A stretch of DNA of 34,981 nt from Smittium culicis (Eukaryota > Kickxellomycota > Harpellomycetes > Harpellales > Legeriomycetaceae), in NCBI GenBank assembly GCA_001970855.1, contig LSSN01000485.1, positions 1-34,981 of the forward strand, in the 5' to 3' direction. Of this stretch, positions 1-11,400 are shown piece after piece. Under the pieces are notes generated by a model, which was not told the DNA's origin, made no database searches, and saw nothing but the letters and a program-made list of their open reading frames with translations. Position numbers and translations under genes: made by a program. Position 1 is the stretch's first letter, and the number at the start of each line of letters is the position of its first letter.

Positions 1-326
1 TTATTTTAAATATTTGATATATACGTTGCAGATTTTATCAAAAAGTGTCAATGTTAGTAATTATAGAAAGTATCAAATTTTCTGTTATTTTATTCCGAAG
101 AATTTTTTACTTGTAAAATAAGCTTAAATAGTAAATCAATTTAAAAGACGGCTTTGACCAATGTTGGTTATTAATTTCATATTTTAGCTTATATCAACTA
201 AAAGGAATAATTATAGGTAAAAATTTTTTTTTTCTTTGTAGAAAAAGAATCGAAAATTGATTTTTAAAATAAGTAAAAAAACTGTAAATGATCCTATGTG
301 ACTATAGTGGAAGTATTTTGATTAAC
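1..326. other. AT-rich downstream flank of the first TVT gene
   Basis: This is the 3' flank of the minus-strand gene that stops at 327. It consists of A and T runs with no coding frame I can support. It presumably holds that gene's 3' UTR, but I could not pick a confident polyadenylation signal. Confidence 0.5.
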
Positions 327-1343
327 TTATAAATTTTTCTTATATCTTTGGTAACCGTTTGATGAACCTGAGTTTCCTCCGTATCCATTCCCGTTACCAC
401 CAGCGTTTCCATATCCTCCGTTACCTGAGTTACCGCCGCCATATCCTCCATGACCTCCGTAACCTTTGTAGTATGTGCGAGTAAATGACAATGTAATTCC
501 AGTGGTGGCTGTAGCGTAGTCAACGAATGATGAAGTAGCTAGCGTGAGGAGAGTGTCAGTTAGGTAATCGACTGTGGTCTGAGTTTGGCTATCAGTGACT
601 GTATTAACAGCAATAGTTGTCGCATCTATTACTGAAGTTGCTGTGTCAATTGCGGTTGAAATTGCGGTTACTGTAGCAGAGCCAGTTTCGACAGCGGTTT
701 CGAACGAAAGAGCAGTTGCAGTGAGGAAGCTAGTTTCAGTAGCAACGTTAGTTTCAGTTGCAGTGAGTGTGTTGGTTGAAAGAACTGTCTCAGTGTCAGT
801 TTCAGTTGCTTGCAAAGTGGCGGTTGCAACTGCAACAGAAGTTTCTGGAAGAGTAACAGTGTTCAATTGAGTGGCCACTGTAGTGCTGAATTCAGTTTCT
901 GTCGAGTATACTGTTTTGATAAATAAGTTGTATTCAGTGGTGACAGTAACACTTTGTACTGTTACGGTTTGAGTGGTCATTTCACAGTCTTCGCCCATAA
1001 ATTCACCAGCTCCTCCGTTACCTCCATTGGCACCTCCGTTACTGCCATTTTTACCGTATGAATTGTAGTTGCATTTTTTGTAACCTGATCCATATTCTGG
1101 TTTTGGTGCAGGCTTTGGTGCTGGATATGGTGCAGGCTTTGGTGCTGGGTATGGTGCTGGGTATGGAGCAGCTTGGTACTTTCCTGGTTCTAATTTATTA
1201 CATTAAAGGTTTATTATCGAATTTATTAGGTTTTAAATATAAGAAAATATAAACTTACGTGAATTATCATAGCCTGAAGGGGGATGAGGGATAGCTGAGA
1301 TGACTGAAGCCAAAGCAAAGATGGTGGAATATTGGAATTTCAT
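327..1343 (-). CDS. Secreted Thr/Val-rich (TVT) protein, paralogue 1, two exons
   Basis: The CDS joins exon 1 (1343-1259) to exon 2 (1189-327) and gives 315 residues. The intron (1258-1190, 69 nt) starts GTAAGT, ends TTAG and splits a Gln codon (phase 1). Exon 1 encodes a signal peptide with core FALASVISA. The order then is: a Pro/Ala/Tyr/Lys-rich segment (about 30-60) with repeated PAPYPAP/PAPKPAP units, an Asn/Gly spacer with Cys68 and Cys97, a Thr/Val/Ser-rich domain (about 99-268) containing YNLFIKT and TEFSTT, a Gly/Asn/Tyr-rich region from 271, and the tail YKKNL. There is no hydrophobic C-terminus, so a GPI anchor is unlikely. Two genes in this window share the architecture and intron phase. 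The likely role is a secreted surface or wall protein; I do not recognise a named family. The signal exon is essential, because the 93-codon region before the Met at 998 is open and in frame only through the splice. Confidence 0.8.
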
Positions 1344-1498
1344 GTTTAATGAATAGTTTGTATTATTTAGGAAAAGATAAAGTTTTTAAGGTGTTTATAA
1401 TAAAAATTATAAAGGTAGATTGAAAATTATTCGAGATTAGGTTTAAAGGATTGTTTTTCTATGATGTTTTAATAACGGTCTGAAGGAATATTCATAGA

Positions 1499-1506
1499 CT
1501 TATATA
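1499..1506 (-). promoter_or_regulatory. Possible TATA box upstream of TVT paralogue 1
   Basis: The minus strand reads TATATAAG about 156 nt upstream of the ATG at 1343. The match is good, but TATA-like strings are common in this AT-rich DNA and the distance is long. The call is tentative. Confidence 0.2.
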
Positions 1507-3869
1507 TGTTTTTTTTGTCGTACTATTTTTTTAAAAAAAAATTATTAACTAGCTTAATTTTAGTAATTCCTTGTTATAAAAATCAAGACTCCTTTATTAA
1601 TTTCCAATACTAAAACCACGAGACTTAGCGATTTATATTAGAATTGCTCGAAATTTAACCTTCTAACATTTTACTAAAATAAAGCGAGGTCCCGTAAAAA
1701 AATTAATTATTGTTTAAAATTTGAGGCTATGTCATTAACATAAAATCTAAACAGCTATGGGCCAAAATAATTGTATGGCACATCTTTTTTTATTGTCATG
1801 TTAATTTTTTTTTTTATATCCATATAATTTAATACTAATTGGTATAATCAAAAAATTTTCCAAAAAAAATTCTAGAGGTTACTATAAAAATAAAAAAAAA
1901 TAAAAACCTCATTTTTTTTATAGAGTCACGATTATTTGGCTTAGAAAATACAAGAAAAATTTGCCAGTAAATCAATTCATTTAAAAGCCACAGTGTTTAA
2001 TTTGGTCATCGTCAGTTCAAATACACATTCTTAAAAGTTTTATGTTAAGGGCGTAAAATAGTAATGACATATCCGCATTAAACTCGCCACAAATAATTTT
2101 TTGAGCTTGCTTAAAAATGATAATAAATTCCCTGAACATATTATTTTGATATAAATTATTATTGCCTGTTAATAATTAAGGCTGACAAAATTATCCATCA
2201 CTAATAATACAGATGAATCTTTTTAAATTATAAGCTTAGAAGAAAATTTTTTTATTCTTATTTGGTATTAAGGTTTTTTGCTTTTATTTTAGAATAAGTG
2301 GTGATGTAAAAAAATAAAATTCAACCCTTTTTTTTTTTTAAATACGGGTTTTTGAATGTTTTTTTTCTAAATTAAATATTTCAGCGAAATAATTCATCTA
2401 AATTGTTTACAGTTTAAGTCACACTGCTACATGAATTTTTGACTTTTTTTAAAAATTACAATTCTACTAGAAATAACATTCTAAATATATCAAATTTTAC
2501 TCAAATACTATGACATTTTAGAAAAAAAGTTTTAGCCTAGATTAATTTTCTATAAAAGCTGAATTTCTTTTAAACGCTGAAGCTTTTTGAATATTTTTAT
2601 AACAAGCTATTATAAATAAAACCATTCAAGCCAATCCGAAGATTATGTTAAATCATATCTTTAATTATTCACCTTCATTTTATAAATTCCCTTTATTTAA
2701 TTATTTTTATTTATATTTTTTTGAGACTTTTGAATTAGTGTTTATTGGCTACTTTGCCTTAGTTTTAAATTATGGGTTTAAGATTTTAAATTTTAGTTCG
2801 TCTGCACGGAAATATTTTTAGGGCGATGATTTATAATTCACTGCGAGTTATAAAAAAATATTTTTTCTCAAAAATAATAATAATAAAAACAAAGATTTTT
2901 AGTATGAACTAATACAAACTAACTAAATAATATTTCATAAGCTAAGAATACTTTTAAAATTAAGCATCTGCTTATTTTCTCACTTTTTTATATTTTCTTT
3001 TAGACATGTTTTTTTATTCATTTGAGAAAGTTTTTTATATAAACCAAGTAATAAGAATTTTTGCTAAAATTTTCTACATCATTTCACTTCTGTTCTTTTC
3101 TTATCCATTTATATATCAGACAAAAAAAAACACCTACTAATCTTTTTTTTATTTTATCATCAAAGCTATTTTATTTTTTCGATTTATAAAGTTTTTCTTG
3201 CCCTACTTAAATTGTTTTTTTCACTAAATAAAGCAATTCTCTTTTTAAAACCCAAATAGAGAAATCGACTTCCAATCTTTCAATAAACTAATTGTCAAAT
3301 CATCTAACTGATTCTTTATAATCGATTTTTTTATTTTACTTGCTTTATTTTTCTTGGAATCCTCTTTTCATTCGTAATACATATATATATGAATTTATTT
3401 ATACACTCACAAAAGGTATTAAAATCTTTCCCCTTCCCTTGTGTTAATTTAACCCACTGCAATTATTATTATTACTATTAAAAAATCTATACATTTACTA
3501 TTAGAAACAATGCTATAATATTTAAAGTCATTTTTAAACATCTTTAAATAAAAAAAAATCGAGTATCCAATCTTTAGGCGAGTTTTATGGAAAGATTTTT
3601 GCCTGATAAAAATATAATTTCAAAATGGTCACTGATTTTAGCGTTTTACTCGATGTTATATACCGTATGAAGCAACTCGTAATTAAAAGTTCTGTTTTTT
3701 TTTTTTTTTCAAATTTTAGCTATACATCAATTATATAAGATAAAAATGTGATTTAAATTCAACATATGAATTATATGGTTCTATTGATCGCGATCTGAAC
3801 CAAAGTATTTTTAGTGAGCATAATTTTCAACAACAATGATATAATACTAAAGGTTTTAAAGATATAAAT

Positions 3870-3897
3870 TAATAATAATAATAATAATAATAATAAT
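3870..3897. repeat. AAT trinucleotide microsatellite
   Basis: About nine uninterrupted AAT units lie in intergenic DNA. This is a simple repeat with no coding context. Confidence 0.9.
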
Positions 3898-5278
3898 TTT
3901 GACTATTTTTTAACAAGATTAGAATTTTATATCCTGCTTTATTTTCAGCTCAATTTGAATTTTTTTCAGTTTTATTAAGCTTAAATGTCATAACTTTATT
4001 GTTCATGTATTGGTTTAAAAATACCTTGCCATTTACACCTGTTATATATATATAATTATTCATAATTTATCATTAACTGTAATTATTAAAACCATAATTT
4101 CTAATATTCCCCTGTTTTTTTGTAAAACAATTTTGAGATAGTTTAAAAATAATTTCAGTATATTTAAATTTAAAATATGTTTCTTCTTTGTGAAAATTGT
4201 AAATAAAAGTTTTTTTAACAATGCGGAAATTGATTTAAGGGATGTATTTTTCCAGCCAAATACATACTAAATGAGTTTAGTAAATAAAGACTTATTGATT
4301 AAATACTCTGGCGTTCTAGCAGTTCTAATTGTGAACTTTGACATGTACACATCCAGTAACCCTATTTTGAAATATTTTATAATATCAGAATATAATTTTA
4401 AATAGCGATTAATATAATAACTATTCAGCTTTGTATCATTAAAATAAAATTATGAAAATATCTAGAAAATATTAATTTAGTAGAATTTATATTGATTGTT
4501 AACCAGAATACGCAAATAAGTTAATAGACTATAAAAACATAAAGCTTAATTAATTTTGTAAAATTTCTAAATATATATATCAAATCCATTAAGATAATAT
4601 TTACGTGTATGCATATTCAGGTACCTATCATATTTTTTTGATATTCGCACACTATTAAAATTGATTTTTCTTTTAATTATTTTTTATTCTGAGCTATTAA
4701 ACAAACATATTATTTATTTAATCAAATATTAAAAATAGAATCAAGATGAATAAATTAAAACATTAGATTATTTAATTTATTTAACCGTGCTACAACTTTT
4801 TATTCTTTTAATATTATAAACGTGAAAAATAACGTCTTTTTTCTTCAATAGATAAAAAAACTTGATTAACTTGTTTAAAGTATGTTTAATTTATCTATAA
4901 ATTTTAATAAAAAAAATTCCTGTTAAGTTGACATATTTAAATAATGCTCATTTATATAAAATCTCATATTAAAGACAATATAATTTTATTATATTATAAC
5001 TTTCTCTGTATATTATCTATATTTTTCGAATTTTCAAATATTTAAATAAACTTTTTTTATCTTGATAAATAGATAATATAAATTAAGACAAAATAAAACC
5101 CATACAATTGAAATTCTTTTTTTTATAAAAAATACCTTTTGAATATACAATAATATTTAAAAAGTTTTAATATAATTTTAATATTACTTTTTTTCTTATA
5201 AATAATTAATTAATAACTCGTTTTTTATTATTATTTGAGTGAAAAATGTTGTTGGATATTGTAAATAATATTAAATAT

Positions 5279-6253
5279 CTATAATTTCTTATACCCATAA
5301 TTATAACCATTAGCATTAGAGTATCCATTTGCATTTCCTAATGCTCCGTTACTTCCGTGTCCTGAATTACCTCCATAATTTCCATAGCCTCCTGAGCCAT
5401 AAGGTTTAGTTATAATAGCAGTTGTTTGCAAAGTTGCATCTGTATAAACAGTTACATACGTACTGTCAAGAGTTATAGCTGTCTCAGTTATATAGTTAGT
5501 TATTGTTCCTGTCTGTAATATGAAAGCGGTTCCCGTTATAGTTGTGGTTGCATCTAGAGTATCGGTTTCCATTTGAGTCGTGGTAGAAGTTGAAGTTTGT
5601 GTTGCTGTGTTGGTGAGTATTTCTACACTAGTTTGAGTTGCTGTTAATGTCGCCGTATTTGTTTCGGTGCTAGTAGATGTACCGGTAACCACAATAGTAT
5701 TTGTAATTGTACCTAACGAAGTCTCGACCTGTGTAGCTGTTACTGTATTTGTCTCTTGACTAATTACAGTTGCTGATACTAATATTGTGTCTGTATTTGT
5801 TTGGAAAGTTGTGCTAAATTCTGTGCCTGTAGAAAATACAGTCTTTACAAATGTATCGAAATTGGTTGTAATGCTGGTAACTTGTGCTGTTACTACTACT
5901 GTATTTATTGAATATACGTCGTATGTTGAAGTGACTGTTTGTGTTTTTGTGACTCCACCACCTCCAATAAAATGGTTGTTATCATAGCCATTATTGTTAT
6001 TGCTATTTCCGTTATAATTATTTCCTCCTTCGTACCCTGAAGCATAGTTTACTGGTCCTTGGTTCTGCAATTGCCCATATTTATAGCCTTCACCTTTATA
6101 TAGTTTAAATGGTATTAATTATATCAAAATTTTCTAAATAAAAAAAATATTTTATTTACCATTGTTTCCTGAACCAAAATATTCTTGTGGAACGCTTGAA
6201 GATAAAGAAGCTAATATTAAAATTGATAATGCCTGAGTAGAGATAAGTTTCAT
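5279..6253 (-). CDS. Secreted Thr/Val-rich (TVT) protein, paralogue 2, two exons
   Basis: The CDS joins exon 1 (6253-6160) to exon 2 (6093-5279) and gives 302 residues. The donor is GTAAAT. The first usable acceptor AG is at 6095-6094; a second AG six bases on (exon start 6087) also keeps frame and would give 300 residues. The intron is phase 1, as in the other two paralogues. Exon 1 is a signal peptide with core ALSILILASLSSSVP. An Asn/Gly-rich spacer (about 41-78) follows, then a Thr/Val/Ser domain (about 79-261) with TFVKTVFSTGTEFSTT, which closely matches YNLFIKTVYSTETEFSTT of paralogue 1. A Gly/Asn/Tyr-rich end (262-302) finishes with GYKKL. I see no cysteine in the mature part. The likely role is an extracellular or wall protein; its function is unknown. 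Confidence 0.78.
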
Positions 6254-9200
6254 TTTTATCTTATCTTTATATTATTTCAGTGTCGGATTATATTTTTAAA
6301 TTTCGATGTATTTTTCCTTGTAGCATTATCTAGTTTATATATCTGAATTTTTTTATAAAAATTTTATATTCTTATCAAATTAAAAATGAATAAAGGAGGC
6401 TAGTTAAATATAGGCTAAATTATTAAAACTCGACTAACCTTGACTATTATAAGGCTATTTAATCACGCCTTTTTAAGTATTGAATTTAATTCTTTTCTAT
6501 ATTCCACTGGGATTATCTTTACTTTTCGCCACATTATTCATCACGCTACTTTTTTTTTATAAAAATAAAAAAAGCCCTAAAATAACTCAAATTAAAAATA
6601 GCTCATTCAAATTATTTTTCATAAATACTTTACACACTTTTATATTTAAGTTTATATTTATTTTTGCATTATTTTATCAGTATCATCAATTTTTCTTACT
6701 ATTTAACTCTTTTCTTTTCTATTTAAAAATTTTTTATCACTTTTTTTGTCACTCAACATCACACTATTTTAATATAAATTTATATACTACTAGAAATTAG
6801 TGATGATATTAATCAAAGTAAGTTTACTCTTTGTAAGAATATAGAGGCGTTTTTAAATTGAATGGATAATATAGTGAATTTTTAGATGAGCCATGGTAAA
6901 ATTAATACCATAATCCTTCTTTTTTGAATACTTAAAGCTTTAACTTAATACTTTGTTTTAGCTAATTTAATAAATTAGTTTTTGAAAAGGATTCTTGTTG
7001 GTGTAATATCTGTAAATAAATTCATACTTTTATATTTGATAATTACCAGTTGATTTTATTTTGTGAAAAGCTCGTTTTTATTTTTTAAATAAACTTTCTA
7101 AATATATACAATGAAACGCAAAAATACACGTTGACTTTCCTTATTTTAATCAAATTTACATCATTTGGACTAAAAAATCCCAGTTTTATAAATAATTATA
7201 CCTTTAATAATAAAATTATTAAATGATAAATACTATTGAATAATTAATATTAGCATATTTGATACTCTTTAAGTTATTTTTAAATATAAAATTTACATTT
7301 TTTTATATTATTAAATTATAGCACTCCGAGTTTGCTTCTATTAAAACGTTTTTTTGATTTTGATTATTTTACCTTAAGAATATATACGGGTCGCTATTTA
7401 TAGGGCTGGAACATTATCGATTAATTTTTTCCTGTTGGTAAGCTTAATTAACAATTTAATTTTGTATCATAAAATAATGCCATGTATATTATGTGATACA
7501 GATTGTAGTTTTATTTAGTTTGAATTAGCAAAAATAGTTTCTAAAAAGAATTTTTTCAGCTCTATAAATAATATTCGTATATATATTAATATTTTCTTTG
7601 TTATTATGGGAGAGGGTGTTTGAATTAATAAATTATTCATAAATATTTACTTGAAATAAATATGTATATACACAGATTCGAGCAAATATTATATATAATA
7701 TTAAATAAAAATATAGCTAATTTTAAATATATAAGCTAATTGTATTCTCCAAGAAAGGTAGCTTCTGGAACTGTGAAGTAGCTTGATGTATTTCATATTA
7801 TGTGTTTGTAACAATTTCATGGGGGGATTTTATTATTTCATATTAAAATTAATTTTAATTCTAATAAAACTTTGGATTATTAAAATAATATCAATACTAT
7901 ATAAATGACTGCGCTATTAATAATTAGCCGCTTAAATTTACAATTATTGGTAAAACGAAAATTTTAAATTATTTTATATCATGGTTAAAATTAGACTAAA
8001 AAAATGCTAAATAAAAAAGCTCTATTCATTATGTATGAGTTACAGCTCTTTTTTTGAGTGTTACGGTAGGTTTTTAAATTAAATCGATTTAAAATACTTT
8101 AAATTCGACTATTTTATTTGGAATTTGATTGAATTTATAAAATAATTAGCGCACCGGTTTAGGGCTCTGTAAAAAATTTAAATGTATTTGAATTTACGAA
8201 ATCTTAATATACTATATTTTTTTACTTGTATGTCTTTTATTATAAAATTATAATCTGGAATAGTAAAAGATTTAATTTATGTTGTATTCTCGAAAATTTA
8301 ATTTTACTTTCAAAGAGCTCTATTTTTTAGTTTTTTATATCATTAATTAGATTTATTGGTTTTGAAATAAAAAAAACTTTAAGTTTTATAAAAAAATTCT
8401 TTTGAATTATGCTGGGTTTTCAGTTCTATTTTTATAAAGTTTTTTTTGAATATAAAATATCTTAAAGTGCTTTAAAGATAGATATTTTACATAGTTATTT
8501 TATTAAAACATATTTTTGTCTAAAAAAAACTATTTTCACAACAAAAATATAGTAAAAAATTCTCATTGAACATATTACTAACTGTAATCTTTATTCTTAA
8601 TATTAATAATATTTTTTAAATAAAACCTATTTTCACAAAAAAATTATATTGAGCATAATTCATCTATTCAGTTAAAATTCAGCTAATCTTGGATATAATT
8701 TAGATTTTAGTTGAATTTAAAAAAAAAAACAATAGTAATAACAAGCCAAGCTAAGCACGCAAAATTAATTTAGCCTTTACCATCCATCTCTCTTTAAAAT
8801 ATGAATTTATTGATTTTTTTATGGTTTATATCAATATTAACATTGCTTTAATTAATCAACTATTGTAAAACAAATTAAGTCTGAGAATTAAAGTATTTTA
8901 GTTATATAAAATTAACTCTTATAATAGATCAAACGCTTTCTAACTTCTTTAAAAGAGTTAATTCTGAAACTTATTGAAATAAGACATTTAGAATTAAAAT
9001 ACAAAATAAGGTCATAAAATGTACTATAAAAAGGTGCTTATTATCATAAATATATTATTTATACACCTTTAGTTATAATCATCTTATTATACGTGACTTT
9101 TGGTTTTTTAAACATGATAAAAAATTTATAATTTATGCACTATTGATTTAAATTTGATTTAACTAATAATAAAACTATTAAATTATAATATATAAATCAC

Positions 9201-9689
9201 TATAAATCACCTAAATAGTGTTTTTTATGACCAATATTATGATTTTAATCGTGATTTACGCTATTAAGCTCAAAAATTTTACCGGATTTTATTTTTAAAT
9301 TATCATAAGAGTCATTTTTGATTCTTTGAAATATAAAAAACATATAAAAACACTTGATATAATAAAAAGTATATAAATTTTTATGACTTATGTTTATTTT
9401 TTTTTATATAATTTGATTTAATTTAGTATCCAATATAAATAATTGTTAAACTACTAAGATATTAAAGCATAATCGCTACTATTTATTTGGGGGGTGGGGA
9501 TCTGTTAAAAATGAATATTATGTTTTAAATACTTAATAAAAAACCGTTTATAAAATTATAAAAGTATACCAAAAAGATTCAAGAACTGTTTCAAAGATTA
9601 ACTGCGGTCCAAATAATAAAAAATTACTCTAGAGAAACATTTCAATCTGCTGGTCATTCAATAAAAGCTGATATGACTTCTTTAAAAAA
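6254..9689. other. AT-rich intergenic region without recognisable genes
   Basis: The first hundred or so bases are the promoter side of the gene starting at 6253. The rest is A/T-rich. A 106-codon plus-strand frame at 6480-6800 starts with TTG and is all Phe, Leu, Ile and Tyr, as expected from T-rich DNA, so I do not call it. I see nothing else I can support. Confidence 0.5.
6333..6341 (-). promoter_or_regulatory. Possible TATA box upstream of TVT paralogue 2
   Basis: TATATAAAC on the minus strand, 80 nt upstream of the ATG at 6253. The placement is plausible for a core promoter, but local AT richness makes chance matches likely. Confidence 0.3.
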
Positions 9690-9930
9690 AAAACAAATTA
9701 TCTAATTTTTCAAATACTTTTTTTGAATATATCAAATAGCTTATTATTTATCTATCAATTAAAGCCATTAAAAAATGTAGTTAATCATGAATAATGCCGC
9801 ATTTCATAAAAAAGATTTAGTTATAACATTGATAGAAAAACCCAAGTGCACATTATTTATTTAGCTTCGTATTGATCATTTTTAAACCCCATTGAAAGTA
9901 AATTTTCAAAGGTATAGAACTATGTAATAT
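9690..9930 (+). pseudogene. Tc1/IS630-type DDE transposase relic A (C-terminal half)
   Basis: Plus-strand translation gives IMNNAAFHKKDLV from about 9785. In this superfamily the second catalytic Asp sits in a 'MDN...H' motif, here mutated to MNN. About 30 residues on, in a shifted frame, is SFLNPIESKFSKV (9878-9912), matching the conserved proline-rich NPIE block with the third catalytic acidic residue. A TGA and at least one frameshift separate the pieces. The first catalytic Asp and the helix-turn-helix part are not recognisable, so this is a dead 5'-truncated copy. It lies in the opposite orientation to relic B at 12427-13355. Confidence 0.6.
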
Positions 9931-10895
9931 ATTCAAAGATATAGATGAAAATTTTCATTTTAAAAAATATATTATGGGTTTAATATTATTCATTAGGCTT
10001 TATATTAGCAATTATAGAAACATGATAAAGTATTTGGTTTATTCATGAGAGGCAGAAATAATCGAGGATTGAGATTTCACGTATTATATTATTAAATTTA
10101 CTTTAAATATACATTCAAATTCTCAATAAAATTTTTATTTACAATATTAGAGCTAAAAGCTGATGCCAATTAAATAAAATATCGTTTATTTATTAATATA
10201 AAATAAAATCAAAATAAATAAACTGGGCAAATTTTTTATCGATCAATCTTTTAATCGGTTAATCAGTTATTTGATTTTATTTTGTATTTTTTATCCAGTA
10301 TATCGGATTATCCTATTCCACTTGAAAATTTGAGCCATTACGTTTTTTTTCTCGATTATGGTTAAATAATATGAGAGGTAGGAGTTAGATAGATATTTTT
10401 TCTTTGAATTTATATTGAATCTGAATTTTTTTTTTAGACTTAAGTGTTCTTCGAATCTTATTTTCCCGATAAATCACGTTTTTTATTTTCTTTTAATCTT
10501 CAGTATTGGAAATTTTCACTGAAATCTTGGTGTAATTTATTTCAAAAAGCTTATAATTTTCACAAGATTTTCATGGTTAAATAAACATAAAAAATTTTTG
10601 AATACATAATCTAATAATAAATAATGTAAGAATTTTAATTACTAAAGAATAATATAATTGAGAATGATGAAAAGGGGTATTATTAAAGATAAATTTATTA
10701 GAGCAATAAAATTAATAAAAAATATTTATAAAGAAATAGGCATAGAATAATCTAATATTTAACCCTTTGCTGTTCAAAAATCTTTAAAAAGACAAATTTA
10801 TTGATTCTATAGTAGTTTATAAGTCATTTTATTGTTTGCTTTTATTTTGAATTATACCAATAAATCATAAAAAATCGAAATTAAAATTTTTTAAA

Positions 10896-10915
10896 TGAAC
10901 ACAGTTGGCTATATT
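10896..10915 (+). repeat. Dispersed 20-nt repeat, copy 1
   Basis: The 20-mer here, which contains ACACAGTTGGCTATATT, is identical at 24595-24614. It also occurs with three mismatches on the opposite strand at 31109-31128. Copies 1 and 2 share ACCAATAA about 30 nt upstream, so homology extends beyond the core. It may be a transposon end or a conserved internal segment; the family is unknown. Confidence 0.55.
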
Positions 10916-10990
10916 ATGATTTTTAAAAATAGTAACCATCCGAGAAAGTGTTATTTTTTAATAAAAATAAAATTAACTTAACTTAATTTG

Positions 10991-11022
10991 CTATTTAATT
11001 TACTATTTAATTTACTATTTAA
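10991..11022. repeat. 12-bp tandem repeat
   Basis: CTATTTAATTTA is repeated twice in full, with a third copy diverging after eight bases. It is short and in non-coding DNA. Confidence 0.75.
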
Positions 11023-11054
11023 GTGGATAAAACAAGATAAAGGAAAAATGAAAT

Positions 11055-11114
11055 GCAGATACAGATGCAGATGCAGATGCAGATGCAGATGGAGTTGGAG
11101 TTGGAGTTGGAGAT
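11055..11114. repeat. Compound hexanucleotide microsatellite (GCAGAT then GGAGTT)
   Basis: Six GCAGAT-type units (one is ACAGAT) run directly into four GGAGTT-type units (the last is GGAGAT). One plus-strand frame reads alternating Ala-Asp then Gly-Val and runs on a few codons to TAA, but it is closed just upstream by a TGA. I therefore treat it as a simple repeat, unusually G-rich for its surroundings. Confidence 0.85.
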
Positions 11115-11199
11115 GTAATCAAATAAAGGTAAAATAATATATAAACCAGATTATCTAAGAATAATAAAAAAAGCGTAATGTGAATTGGATAAGTTTAGG

Positions 11200-11400
11200 A
11201 GTTGAAAGGAAAAGTTAAAGTTGTTACTAATTCATTCTAATACCATTGCTTGAAATATACTACAAAGATTTGGTGGTTTTTAATAAATCTAATCCAAGAA
11301 AAGAGTTATCGCAAAAAATATTGATACTGGCAATAAATTGATTGAATTAAATTTTGTTTAATAAAAAAATATTTTGCAACATGAAGTAGTAATTTTCTGT
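11200..11400 (+). pseudogene. Possible Tc1/IS630-type helix-turn-helix relic C
   Basis: Across shifted plus-strand frames, fragments such as WNILQRFG, FNKSNPRKELSQKI and DTGNKLIEL appear. They resemble the second helix-turn-helix and following linker of Tc1/IS630-type transposases, in which an 'NKS.PR.GRP.K' block is usual. Frameshifts and stops interrupt it, and no DDE motif follows at the expected distance. The match is by eye and weak; chance is possible. Confidence 0.25.

Larger units (their letters stand above)
1344..5278. other. AT-rich intergenic region between TVT paralogues 1 and 2
   Basis: About 3.9 kb of A/T-rich sequence with long A and T runs. No coding frame, RNA gene or transposon motif was found on either strand by eye. 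The only ordered feature I can name is the AAT microsatellite near 3.87 kb. The first few hundred bases are promoter and 5' UTR of the upstream gene, and the last few are 3' flank of the next. Confidence 0.5.
9931..11199. other. AT-rich region with short repeats
   Basis: Apart from the 20-nt dispersed repeat copy at 10896, a 12-bp tandem repeat and a hexanucleotide microsatellite (listed separately), this stretch is A/T-rich with no supported coding frame. The first 100 bases may carry the decayed C-terminus of transposase relic A. Confidence 0.4.

Noticed and set aside
595..870. 91-codon plus-strand frame within TVT paralogue 1
   Set aside because: It is the antisense of the Thr/Val repeat domain; repetitive composition leaves the opposite strand open.
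6480..6800. 106-codon hydrophobic frame resembling a membrane protein
   Set aside because: It starts at TTG and is nearly all Phe, Leu, Ile and Tyr from T-rich DNA, with no motif and no upstream signal. This is typical chance in AT-rich sequence.
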